The notes beneath the pieces are model-generated. The model saw nothing but the letters and a program-made list of their open reading frames with translations, was not told the DNA's origin and made no database searches. From Saturnia japonica (taxonomy: Eukaryota; Arthropoda; Insecta; Lepidoptera; Saturniidae), in NCBI GenBank assembly GCA_033032175.1, contig CM065325.1, forward strand, positions 3,438,930-3,502,929: a stretch of DNA of 64,000 bases. The letters run 5' to 3'. How positions within the stretch are numbered: position 1 is the stretch's first letter; every line of letters starts with the position of its first letter. Positions 54,073 through 64,000 of this stretch are shown in pieces. The translations under genes were made by a program, and so were the position numbers.

Positions 54073-57000
54073 ATGCATATGAATATATTAAATAATACAT
54101 TGAATGTGAATAAAAGTGCAATGTATCAGATTGATAATTACGATGCATACGAAGCTGCGAAAACAGAGCAATTGTTAACTTACAAATGGGTGGCCTATGT
54201 TATTGGAACACTTATTGTATTATGTAATGTTGTTGTCGTAATATCTAGCGGACTTATTTTAAAAAAAGGTAATTATTATAATATGTTATTTCTCATAAGT
54301 GTTTTTTTGTTGCAACGCAATATCTCCCTTCATCAAAATTAATTCTTCATGCATCGTTTTAAAGCTTAGATATGATCCCACCTTTTACGAATAGTTTAAT
54401 AAATAGATTAAAATTATTAATGTTTCGTTAAAAAATATTAAAAATGACTAACATGTAGAAGGCGCCATCTATTATCAATTTATTTGTCAAACATGATAGA
54501 TACATAGCTGTTAGATTGTTTACATTCTATGTCGATAATGTGCGAAATATTTGCACGGCGTAGCTATGTAGTCATTTCTACAAAATATTGTCAATTACAT
54601 AATAATTAACTAGTTGTTACCTGCGACTTTGTTTACTTAAATAATTTTACACTTTTTTATACATAATTAGATTTTATCATTACTACTTAGTATGGAAAAC
54701 ATAATGATATGTAGCCTACATTATTCTTTAAAAAGTCTAACTGCCATTGTTCTGTTAAGATCGGCTCAGCAGTTTCGTAGAATAACCTGAACAAACAATA
54801 AGACAGACAAACATTTTATATTCACGTATTTGTGTTTTAAGAGCTTTCTTCTTTCGATTTTATTTGAATAGAACGATATTTAAATAGAGGATATATCTAG
54901 TATCTTTATTTCGGTTATTATTTAAAAAAAAATGATATTGTTTTATGAATTTTCGCTATAAAACATTAATTTGCTAAATAATACTATACTTATTTACGGT
55001 ACCGTTGCCGTTGACTCAACGAAACTTGTGACCAATTAACTGGGTGACTTAACGCTCATCCAACCACCTGCAGGTCGGCATCGGAGAGGCCTCGAGAGAG
55101 GTCGAAGAGGCGAGCGATCGCCGCTTCGTACTCCCTGCCGACGTGCGGGCGTTGTTGACGGAAAAGAACGCGGCGACTCGTGCGCACGACCACTATCCGA
55201 CCGAGGAAAACCGCGCACGCTTACGCGCGCTTCAGAGAGCGGTTAGAGCCCGCATATTAGAACTCAGGAGTCACAGATGGGACGCCCTCGTCGAAGGGCT
55301 AAGGCCGTCGCATCTGGCTTACTGGAAACTAGCTCGCAGCCTCAAAATAGAGGCTTCTTATCTTATGCCCCCCCTCGAGAGGGGTCCCGGTATACCGCTC
55401 GCCTTCGATAGCAGCGACAAGGCGGAGTGCCTCGCCACTTGTTTGGAGAGCCAGTGCTCTCCGAACAGTGTCGATGCAAATACCGACCGGGTCGAGGGTA
55501 TCGATGGATGCGTGCGGGAGCTGGATAAGCTCCCCGCGACAGCCTCCCTGTCCCCAGTCACGTCTGAGGAGGTTCTTTCCATTATAAAAAGCCTTAAGCT
55601 CAGAAAAGCACCAGGTCCCGACGGGATCAGGAATGAAGTACTTAGGCTTCTTCCTGATCGCCTCATAGCTCTATTGGTCTGCATCTTCAATGTAGCCATA
55701 GTCCACTGCCATTTTCCAGCCGCCTGGAAAAAGGCAATAGTCATAGGTATCCGTAAGCCCGGCAAGAGCGCGTCGCTTCCCGACAGCTATCGCCCGATCA
55801 GTCTCCTAAATACGTTAGGGAAAATTTACGAGCGGATCCTTCTGAACCGTCTCAAGCCAATAATAGAGGAGAAAGACCTCTATCCGCCTGAGCAATTCGG
55901 TTTCCGTGCTAGATATTCTTGCACTCATCAAGTGCACCGCCTCACGGAGCACGTTGCATTTAATTTTGCTGAACTTTATAAACCCCGCCGTACACTTGCG
56001 GTCTTTTTCGACGTGGCCAAGGCCTTTGATAAGGTCTGGCACGAGGGATTGATTTACAAGTTGTACCGCTTTGAAGTCCCCGATAGGCTAATTAAAATAA
56101 TTCGCGACTATTTAACAGATCGCACCTTCCGCTATAGAGTGGAAGGTGAATTGTCCACGCCCCGTCCAATACGCTCAGGCGTTCCCCAAGGTTCGATCCT
56201 GGCTCCTAGCCTATTTAACCTGTACGTCAGTGACCTACCTCGACTCCCGGAGGTCGAGGTAGGGCTATACGCTGACGATACAGTCTTATATGCCTCAGAT
56301 AGGAATAGATCCCACCTCAGACATAAAGTCCAACGCTCCGTGACCACTCTCGGGAAGTGGTTTAACGAGTGGCGTATAGCCGTTAATCCCTCGAAGAGCG
56401 CCGCGATGCTCTTCGATGCGGATTCGTCACAGATACCGTGGAAGCTTAAACCTGTTAAGCTCTACGATAATCCGATTCCGTATGTAAGAGAGACCAAATA
56501 TCTAGGGGTAACCCTAGATAGTAGGCTCTCCTTTAGACCCCACATCCGTAAGGTTAGGAACAGGGCCGCGTGGGTCCTGGGCCGGTTGCATCCTCTGTTG
56601 TGTTCGGTGAGTAAAATGTCCACGCGACATAAGCTCACGCTCTACAAGACGTGTATTCGACCAATTTTGACATACAGTTGCGCTGTGTTCGCACATATGT
56701 CCGAGTCGAGTTTCAAACGGTTACAATCGATACAGAATAGGTTCCTCTATCGTCTCACCGGGGCCCCGTGGTATGTTCGAAGCGTAGATCTCCATAGAGA
56801 TATGGAGCTTCCTTCGATACATGCCTACGTTAAACAGCTCTCCCGTTCGTATTTCGACACCGCGTCGAACCACGCGAATCCGTTAATAAAAACAGCCGCC
56901 ACTTATGTTCCGGCACCCACGGACATCCGGTGCAAACGCCGGCCGCGCAATATTTTTATTGATCCCGACGATCACATCGAAAATTCGAATAAATATTACA

Positions 57001-60000
57001 CATCCGTCTCTCCAAACAGAGCGTGCCAGCGCCCACGCCCGCGTAACCACCGTTCTCTCCGCAGAGGGCGGGCGGTCAATTTCGCTCCAGCACACCCGTC
57101 ACGTCCACCCTCTCTAGCGGTAACCCAAGCCTAGGTCCGTTCCTCGGTGTGAAACCCTTGGGTCAGGCAACCGCCCGCGCGATACAAGTGACACTGTACG
57201 TGCATCACTTAGCTACCTACATACAACACTACACACGTATGAACATACACACGTGCACACCACACAGGTACATAGGTTCTGTGAGGGACCTTTTTTTTTT
57301 CTTTTTTACGCTAGTTAGTTAGCGCTAGTTAGTGTAGAAACATTCCGATTACTGAATACACATACGCACGGTTCCTTCCTTCCTCCCAGGAGAAAGGGAA
57401 CGTGCCTATGTGTATATTTAGTTAGCTCGAATCGTAGGTGTAGGGATTCGAATAGATCGCGACCTATTTGCGAACGCGACGACCGCCCGAGCCGAGGTCC
57501 GGCCACTTTGGCACCCTCGTGCGAGTCGTCCACAAAACTTTCGCGGCTGAGTGCCCTCTGCGCTCGCCCCCAATTCCGGTGAAGCTGTAAAAGCCGCAGC
57601 GGCTTTAGGGCCCCTAAGGCTAACAGTGTAGTCAGTTCCAAAAAAAAAAAAAAAAAAAAAGCTCATCCAATAGAACAACGACATTACATTTATGTAATTT
57701 TTTAGTAGCAACATTTAAAAGTTTTGAATTGATGAATATTTAGCGAATTTAAGCCAATTTACTAACGACATTCACTCCTTCTATCATAAATTATTGTAAG
57801 AACAATAATTATGATATTTTTTCCATAGATATTTTTTGTAATTATGTCATTGTAGTTTAGGATGAGCGATAAGTAGGCTATTTTTTCATACAAAACTATA
57901 TACTACTTGTTTTTTTTTAAATGAAATATTAGAAGTCCGCTTCAGTAACAATACATGAAGTTATTTCATAAACAGACATGAAAGTTATGAAAGAATTCAG
58001 ATATGATAAACTTAAATACATACCTACGTATTAACTATTAAGTGAACTACGTATTCTGTAGTTTATTTTAAGTAATAGTCACATACTCGTCTAAGTATGA
58101 CCTTGAAATTTTGTGTTAATAATAAGTTAAATAGATGACTAGTAAATATGTAATTCCTACTAATTTTTAAAGCAGCGGTTTTCATACTTTATGCTATTAT
58201 TCCTTCCTATTTTTTTATTTATATGTTTAGAGCATAGAACAAATGTTACTGTATATCACAATCTCATCTGATGTTAAGTGCCGAAGATGGAATAAAGTAA
58301 GCCCAGAGAGAGGGGCCGGCTCTCAAAGACTCTCTCCGGCTCTCTCCCTGTAAGATATGATCCGGCCCGCGAGACATTTTGAAAAACCTAATAAAAAAAT
58401 ATTACATTAGTTACTTATACTCACGGGCGACACATCAAAAGATTTTTTGGCTCTCAATTATTCTAAACTAGTTTATTCCAGATTATTCCTTCATTTTGCC
58501 TATATAAGCGGGTGGTACGTTAGTTCAGTTCTATTTGAGTTACCGAGGTGATAACTTGGACAAGCGATATCCTAGCGAACTGCTCGAGCCATCAATTTGC
58601 TATGTGACTTTGTGTGCATCTTGAGTGGTTACTAACTATAATTTGTTATTAAGTTTATTGAACGAAAAGTAAACAAAAATGATGTCTGGTGGAAAGAAAC
58701 GAAAAGTAGATACAGAGGGTCGCCAGTTTCAAGTAAAATGGACTAAAGAATTCTTTTTTATGGTACAATGGTAAGCCTATTTGTTTGTTGTGTAATGAAT
58801 CCATTTCAGTAATGAAAGAATTCAATATAAAGAGGCAATACTCAACTAAGCATGCTACGCTGTACTCACTGACAGGACAATTAAGAACAGACAAAATCCA
58901 GAAGCTTACCGCAAATTTGGAAAAACAGCAACAAATGTTGTGAAAGCTAGTTTTATAGTTAGCTCAAAATTGGCAAAGGCATTAAAACCATTTGCCGAAG
59001 GAGAATTTATCAAGGAGTGTATGTTAGAAGTTTGCAGTGTTTTGTGTCCTGAAAAGAAAAATGAATTTAAAAAAAAAAGTTTGTCAAGACGAACTGTTGT
59101 TCGACTTATAGAAATGATAGCTAATGATGTAAAAACAACAATGACTGACCGTATGGCTGGTTTTGAATCATTTTCCATAGCATTCGACGAGAGCACCGAT
59201 TTGTCTGACACAGCTCAACTGGCTATATTTATTCGAGGTGTTGATAAGGTGTTCACTGTTACTGAGAAATTGCTTGCTTTACAGCCGCTAAAAGGAACCA
59301 CTACAGGAGAAGATATTTTTATTGAAGTTTAAAAGGTAGGTATTCACAAGTTTGGCTTGCCATGGTCAAAATTAATTGGAGTATGCACTGATGGTGCACC
59401 TTCTATGGTTGGCTTACGTAAAGGTTTCATCGGAATTTTGAATGAAAAACTAACAGAATTAAATGTGCAAAAAGATGATTTGATAGTCCTTCATTGCATT
59501 ATCCATCGGAATTTTGAATGAAAAACTAACAGAATTAAATGTGCAAAAAGATGATTTGATAGTCCTTCATTGCATTATCCACCAACAGAACTTGTGTTTA
59601 AGTCCATTCGACTCCAGAATGTTATGAATGTGGTAGTAAAAAACATCAACTTTATTCAATCCCGGGGGCTTAACCATCGTCTGTTCAAGACGTTTTTGGA
59701 TGAAATATCACCTGAATATAACGACGTAACATATTATTGTGAAGTCAGATGGCTAAGCAAAGGAAAAATGTTGAAACGGTTTTACGAGCTTAGAAATGAG
59801 ATAGCAGACTTTATGAAAATAAAAGATAAACCGCTATCTGAATTTATTTAAATTTGAAACTTCAAAAAGAAGGACAGTTAGTAAATGATTTGTACAGCCA
59901 TTTGAAAGCGTTTCAGATCAAACTACGCTTGTGGGAGTCACAGATGCTGTCTGGTAACAGTTGCCATTTCAACACGCACTCTGCGTATGAAAATATTGCT

Positions 60001-62509
60001 TATGCTCAATACGCTGAAGAACTCAAGTTACTGTCGAAACAATTTTCGAACAGATTTAGCGACTTGAAAAACATGGAAGACTGTTTCAGTTTATTTGCTA
60101 CTCCTACAAAATGTAATGTACAAAATGCTCCAATACACTTACAAATGGAATTGATCGAGATTCAAGAAAACTCACTCTTAAAATCCAAATTTTAAGACGT
60201 AGAGTTGTGCGATTTCTACAAAAATACCTAGAAGAAGACAATTTCCCGCAGCTTAGAAAATTCGCAAGAAGATTGATCTGTGAATTTGGCAGTATGTACT
60301 TATAAATGCGAACAATTCTTTTATTGATGAAAGTTAATAAATCAACACATCGTAGAAGACTGACTGACGATAATTTGCATAATTCTTTACGTCTTTGTAT
60401 CAGTGGAATTAATCCAAATATCGATGGATTAGTGTCCCAAATTCAAGCTCGTGTCTCATTGATTTCGGTGTATTTAACTTTCGTAGTTTGTAACAATTGC
60501 AAATTTAAAGATTTAATAATAATGTACCTTTTTTTTAAATTTCATTTTATTTTAATAAATTGTACTATAATAACATTGTCGTATTATTTCATGTCTAATA
60601 TCTACCGCAAAAAATATGATCACTACTTTAAAATGCACTAAGTACTTTTAAACGCGGCCCGCGAACGTATTTGCACGCTAAAGTTTGGCCCTCAACATGC
60701 CAAAGGTTGCCCATACCTGACTTAAGGCTTACTCAGCGTAAGCCATTTAGAAGCCCAAATTGATTAACGTTTTCTAAAATAAAAGTGGCCTAAGTTACTC
60801 TTTATAACACCAGCTATCTTACAGTAAAAGTCCCGTTAAATTCGGTCCAATCGGTTCGAAGAAACAAACAGAAAAAAATTTAAAAAATGGGTGTTTTGTT
60901 ATAGATGTCGTATATGCTTTCACATGCATTTAGTAAAAAGCTGTTATTTTGACGTTACACTTCAATTTTATTAATTGTATAAGAGATTTATGATTTCGAA
61001 GACTGGCACAATAGTACCTATCTACTAAACGCACTATCGAATTACCACAATCTATCCCATTATCATCTTTAACAAAGTTAATATTTAATTTAATTAATTA
61101 CTTTATTATCAATAAAAAAGTGTTTTTTAAATTCTAAAGATTAATTTTCTTAAAGGTAAGCAGCCGAAAAGCACCTATCTACTACTTGGGAATGTTTCTC
61201 TGGCAGATACAATTGTTGGCTTTTCACTTATGTTTGGAATGCCTATAGATAACTCTATGAGTTCAAATATAAGGTGTATATTTGAAATCGGTAAGTAAAT
61301 TATAAAAGTGAAAAATACGCCAGTTTCGATGTGCAATTAATTATAATTAATTTACTAGGTATGCTTGCATGCCCTGTGATGGTATCCATCTTCAGCGTCG
61401 GCTTGATAGCAGTTGACCGATATATCTTTATCCTACATGGCTTATATTACCAAAGATGGTTCAACACTAGAAGAGTTAGAATCGGCATACTATGTATTTG
61501 GATAATAAGTAAGTTTACAAACGTTTCAGATTATTCTGTTTTATGTGTTTTCTTCATCTGTTATCATATTACAGGTGTCATTTTAGGCTTTATGCCCGCT
61601 ACTGGATGGACAAACGCAGAACTGATTCGGACACGATGTTACTACGTAGCTTTGTTTCCTGGAGCTGTGATATTGCTGATTTCTCTCTTAAGCATCATAC
61701 CAATCATTGTCGTAGCCGTTGTATACTCAGTTATTTTAATGAGAGTTATAAAAAATGTTAATAATATTAAAATAAGTATCAAAGGTGATTCAACAAATAA
61801 AGAAACAAAGTTACGAATGTACCGTAGAAATTTAAATGATTCAAAAATTGCCGAAAATTCCAATCAAACTTCAACGAAAAATGTCACAATTAATATTAAA
61901 AAAAGCGCCTCCTTTAATGCAAATTATAATCATGAAAACTTGACTACAAATGAATTTGTATACATTAAAGCCAAGAGCAGTGATGATATCGTCAACTATG
62001 AAACAAACTCAGCTCAAAATTGTTACGATAGGGAAAAATATCAAGAAAATAAAGCTGAATATGAATCTAATATTAGTGTTTACACTATCGAATCAAACAA
62101 TTTAGACAGAAACTCGTCAGTACCAGATGTAAAAACGAACTCCAACAATGTAGAGAGTTATGGCTGTAAAAGATCTATAACGTTTCATAAATTTAAAGAA
62201 CCTAATAAATGGCGAGCAATATCTATTGTAATACTGACATCTGGTAGTTTCATATTCACATGGTTGCCTTTCTTTATAGCAGTGATGTTTTTTGTTTTCT
62301 GCGAGGAAAAGTTAATGAACTCAAAATGTATGGATATTCGAAGTTTAATAGGAGGACCACTAGCAACGTTGGCTTTTGTCAATAGTATATTAAATCCTTT
62401 GATATATGTGTGGTGGCATAAAGCATTTCAAAGATCCATCAGAACATACTATCGAAAATGTTTACAAAAAATTTGCATATGGACAAATAGTAAAACCATG
62501 AAATTATGA
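54073..62509 (+). CDS. Class A (rhodopsin-like) GPCR, orphan, four coding exons
   Basis: Coding exons 54073-54268, 61156-61290, 61359-61508 and 61575-62509 join in phase (1416 bases, 471 residues). TM1 lies in exon 1 (IGTLIVLCNVVVVISSG, N1.50). TM2 is in exon 2 (LLLGNVSLADTIVGFSL, D2.50). Exon 3 has TM3 with SVGLIAVDRYIFI (DRY motif) and the start of TM4. Exon 4 has the rest of TM4, a Cys in extracellular loop 2, TM5 (SIIPIIVVAVVYSVI), an Asn-rich intracellular loop 3 of about 145 residues, TM6 (FIFTWLPFFIAV) and TM7 (FVNSILNPLIYVWWH, NPxxY). It would signal from the plasma membrane; the ligand is unknown. Features suggest the amine/MECA side of class A. AATAAA lies at 62562. Confidence 0.88.
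54269..55053. other. Receptor intron 1, left part
   Basis: Just after the exon 1 donor, CAACGCAATATCTCCCTTCA (54313) is an inverted copy of the GGAGATATGGCGTTG repeat. The rest is AT-rich without recognised features. Confidence 0.5.
55054..55063. repeat. 10-bp target-site duplication, left copy
   Basis: GCTCATCCAA, repeated exactly at 57661-57670 after the poly(A) of the jockey copy. Confidence 0.93.
55064..57660 (+). mobile_element. 5'-truncated young jockey copy in receptor intron 1
   Basis: Equivalent to 12972 to the end of the full-length element, almost base for base, with a poly(A) tail at 57639-57660. Exact 10-bp duplications flank it. It lies in the sense direction of the host gene. 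Confidence 0.95.
55143..57134 (+). pseudogene. Truncated jockey ORF2 (RT part)
   Basis: Open frame matching ORF2 from residue about 302 to its end, with an intact YADD box and no stops. It differs from the full-length copy at a handful of residues. The endonuclease is missing because of 5' truncation, so it cannot move alone. Confidence 0.92.
57661..57670. repeat. 10-bp target-site duplication, right copy
   Basis: GCTCATCCAA, exact match to 55054-55063. Confidence 0.93.
57671..58290. other. Receptor intron 1, middle part
   Basis: AT-rich. A short SINE/LINE tail remnant lies at 58255-58290 (CACAATCTCATCTGATGTTAAGTG). Confidence 0.5.
58679..60500 (+). pseudogene. hAT transposase (GTF2IRD2/SCAND3-like), multiply broken
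   Basis: The start has MMSGGKKRKVD (a nuclear-signal-like run). A BED-like finger follows in a shifted frame (CLLC about 58790, YSTKHATL about 58850). The core has IAFDESTDLSDTAQLAIF (first catalytic D) and IGVCTDGAPSMVGLRKGF (second). Next come VRWLSKGKMLKRFYELRNEI and the dimerisation end RRLTDDNLHNSLRL about 60360. Lesions: a frameshift near 58760, another near 58930, TAA at 59330, a 76-bp tandem duplication at 59428-59579 and a stop at 59850. It is related to transposases that gave rise to GTF2IRD2 and FAM200-type genes. Confidence 0.85.
59428..59579 (+). repeat. 76-bp exact tandem duplication in the hAT transposase
   Basis: The unit starting CATCGGAATTTTGAATGAAA (59428-59503) is repeated without change at 59504-59579. 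Since 76 is not a multiple of 3 it shifts the reading frame. The lack of differences shows it is recent compared with the other lesions. Confidence 0.95.
60725..60975 (+). repeat. LINE 3'-tail copy
   Basis: Matches the second half of 28633-29090 (GCGTAAGCCATTTA to GTAAAAAGCTGTTATTTTGAC). Confidence 0.65.
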
Positions 62510-63436
62510 TAAAAATCTACAGTATATTGTTTTAATTATAATTTGTCAATGAAATCATATCAATAAAGTTTTAATTTACTTTGTAAGCATGTGTGATGTA
62601 ACTGTTAATTTAAAAACGCTTTACGCACGAAACTCGCCGACACATGTTGACGGGTTAGTCGGTGCTTCACGTCGTTGCAACATGCAAGGTGAAACATTTT
62701 ATTGACAGCTTTTATATGCAACTTAACGTTATAGCACTGAAATACGGGAGTTTCATTTAATAGCCTTTGCAAAGACGTTTATAATATTATGACCACTGTT
62801 TAAGGTTCCACAATAACTCCTTTGAATGACAAAGATTTATTAACGTGAAAGTTTTTCATCGTTTCACTCCATATTTCTAAGCAAATACCACGTCACTACA
62901 CTTCGAAATTCACCGTCAAGCGTCAACTGAGTGCGTACACAAGCCGCTGGCCATGTCGCCGGGTATGATTCTCAATATGAATCTAAAAAATAAAGTCGCG
63001 GACACTAAGCCGCCGGGTTCTGTCAGTGGGTCAGAGGGTTCAGTGTGTAGAGCGTTTAAGATGTTTAAGGATAAAAAATCAATTTAATTATTTAAACGAA
63101 TTTGTTTTCTGATGTTGTTTTTTTTTCTATAATGTGATTACCTACATATATTCAGTGCCTTAAACAATTTATTCCCTTTAATTTTTAAATTATGTTTCGA
63201 TCCACGTACTTAAATGTATGCATGGTACACGAAGATTGTATACCAACACTTTTCCTACAAAATGTTATCAGCCTTTTCACTCTTTTAATGTCCGGATAAC
63301 AGGGGTGAATCCAGACGTATATTAGTTATAATAAAAACACGCCACTTCTTTGAGAAATAATATCATTTTTTAGTATAAATATAGACGAATTCTTACTACT
63401 TACACCTAATATAGCCTGTAGTAATTAAGGTTATAC
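62510..63436. other. Receptor 3' flank and intergenic DNA with one small ORF
   Basis: The receptor polyadenylation signal AATAAA is at 62562. A GC-richer patch (about 62880-63060) contains a 44-codon plus-strand ORF at 62953-63087, starting MSPGMILNMNLKNKVADTKP in a good initiation context (GGCCATGTC). It could be the first exon of a gene that continues elsewhere or chance; I do not recognise it. Confidence 0.45.
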
Positions 63437-63446
63437 AAATATGTAT
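63437..63446. repeat. 10-bp target-site duplication, left copy
   Basis: AAATATGTAT, repeated exactly at 63926-63935. Confidence 0.85.
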
Positions 63447-63925
63447 AAAAATACCTCAGTGCCTCAAGACGAAAATATTTGACCAGTGTGTGTTGCCAGT
63501 GATGACATACGGCACAGAGACGTGGTCGCTCACTGTGGGCCTCATAAGAAAGCTCAAGGTCGCTCAGCGAGCTATGGAGAGGGCTATGCTTGGTGTTTCT
63601 CTACGAGATCGAATCAGAAATGAGGAGATCCGTAGACAAACTAAGGTAACCGACATAGCCAAAAGGATTAGCAAGTTGAAGTGGCAGTGGGCTGGGCACA
63701 TAGTTCGGAGAACTGACGGCCGTTGGGGCAGAAAGGTTCTCGAGTGGAGACCACGCACCGGAAAGCGCAGCGTAGGACGGCCCCCCACTAGATGGAAAGA
63801 CGACATAATAAAGGTCGCTGGGAGCCGTTCGGTGCAGGCCGCACAAGATCGGTCGCTCTGGAGATCTATGGGGGAGGCCTATGTTCAGCAGTGGACGTCC
63901 TGCGGCTGAAATGATGATGATGATG
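63447..63925 (+). mobile_element. 5'-truncated RTE copy
   Basis: Equals 31872-32350 of the RTE element with few changes. It carries the C-terminal end (VMTYGTETWS, WQWAGHIVRRTDGRWGRK) and the ATG/TGA microsatellite tail. Exact 10-bp duplications (63437-63446 and 63926-63935) flank it, so the insertion is young. Confidence 0.92.
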
Positions 63926-63935
63926 AAATATGTAT
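63926..63935. repeat. 10-bp target-site duplication, right copy
   Basis: AAATATGTAT, identical to 63437-63446. Confidence 0.85.
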
Positions 63936-63965
63936 TACAGTACCTAAGTAATTTTATGTGTCAAC

Positions 63966-64000
63966 TAGCTGTGCCCCTCGGTTTCACCCGAGTTTTTATC
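63966..64000 (+). repeat. LINE tail start, cut by the window end
   Basis: CTAGCTGTGCCCCTCGGTTT begins a plus-strand copy of the tail family that continues beyond the window. Confidence 0.6.

Larger units (their letters stand above)
58291..60719 (+). mobile_element. Decayed autonomous hAT transposon in receptor intron 1
   Basis: The right end, read backwards, is CAGGTATGGGCAACCTTTGG, the CAGGGGTGGGCAA-like terminus of Charlie-type hAT elements. GGCCCGCGA occurs near both ends (58376 and 60656). The left end (about 58291) and the 8-bp duplication could not be fixed. It carries a broken transposase gene in the same orientation as the receptor. Confidence 0.75.

Noticed and set aside
58655..59211. 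Minus-strand frames of 79 and 101 codons
   Set aside because: They are antisense to the hAT transposase and show no motif.

Overview
The window looks like nuclear DNA of an insect, most probably a moth or butterfly (Lepidoptera). It is AT-rich, its genes have short exons with GT-AG introns, and it is crowded with transposable elements whose ends (CTAGCTGTGCCC-type LINE tails, tRNA-derived SINEs with a GGTGAAGGAAAAC body) I associate with Lepidoptera. No bacterial operons, CRISPR arrays or phage genes are visible. Most sequence is mobile-element DNA of several ages; three host genes stand out.

Host genes. (1) 25777-27066 (-) encodes a secreted Ser/Thr-rich mucin-like protein with about 9-residue repeats; a splice acceptor sits just upstream of its ATG. 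(2) 33265-39204 (-) can be assembled into a five-exon gene for mitochondrial ribosomal protein mL40 (mRpL40, 204 aa), with all splice phases agreeing and an old LINE inside intron 2. (3) 54073-62509 (+) can be assembled into a four-exon class A G-protein-coupled receptor of 471 aa, whose 6.9 kb first intron is filled with a young jockey copy and a decayed hAT transposon.

Mobile elements from left to right. 0-7.3 kb: a 44-bp x 5 tandem repeat grown from a LINE tail, SINEs, an RT fragment, and a mariner-type transposon (4071-5355) with terminal inverted repeats and TA duplications whose transposase has one in-frame stop. 7.3-15.6 kb: two truncated LINEs on the minus strand, the second split by a full-length jockey-clade retrotransposon (9619-15590, both ORFs open, 13-bp target duplication). 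17-24 kb: an old RTE-type LINE split by a minus-strand Ty3/gypsy LTR element (17613-22658) whose LTRs differ at 3 positions and which has an apparent -1 frameshift signal between gag and pol. 29.2-32.4 kb: a nearly complete RTE-type LINE. 39.8-41.0 kb: a hAT-like non-autonomous element. 42.7-44.7 kb: a broken gene of an unnamed transposase-like family. 45.1-52.4 kb: a direct duplication of about 3.4 kb (about 99% identical). 63.4-63.9 kb: a 5'-truncated RTE copy with a perfect 10-bp target duplication.

The layout shows repeated nesting, with young elements inside old ones and inside introns. Several copies have exact target duplications, so relative ages can be read directly. Assignments to clades rest on motif recognition alone; no database search was possible.
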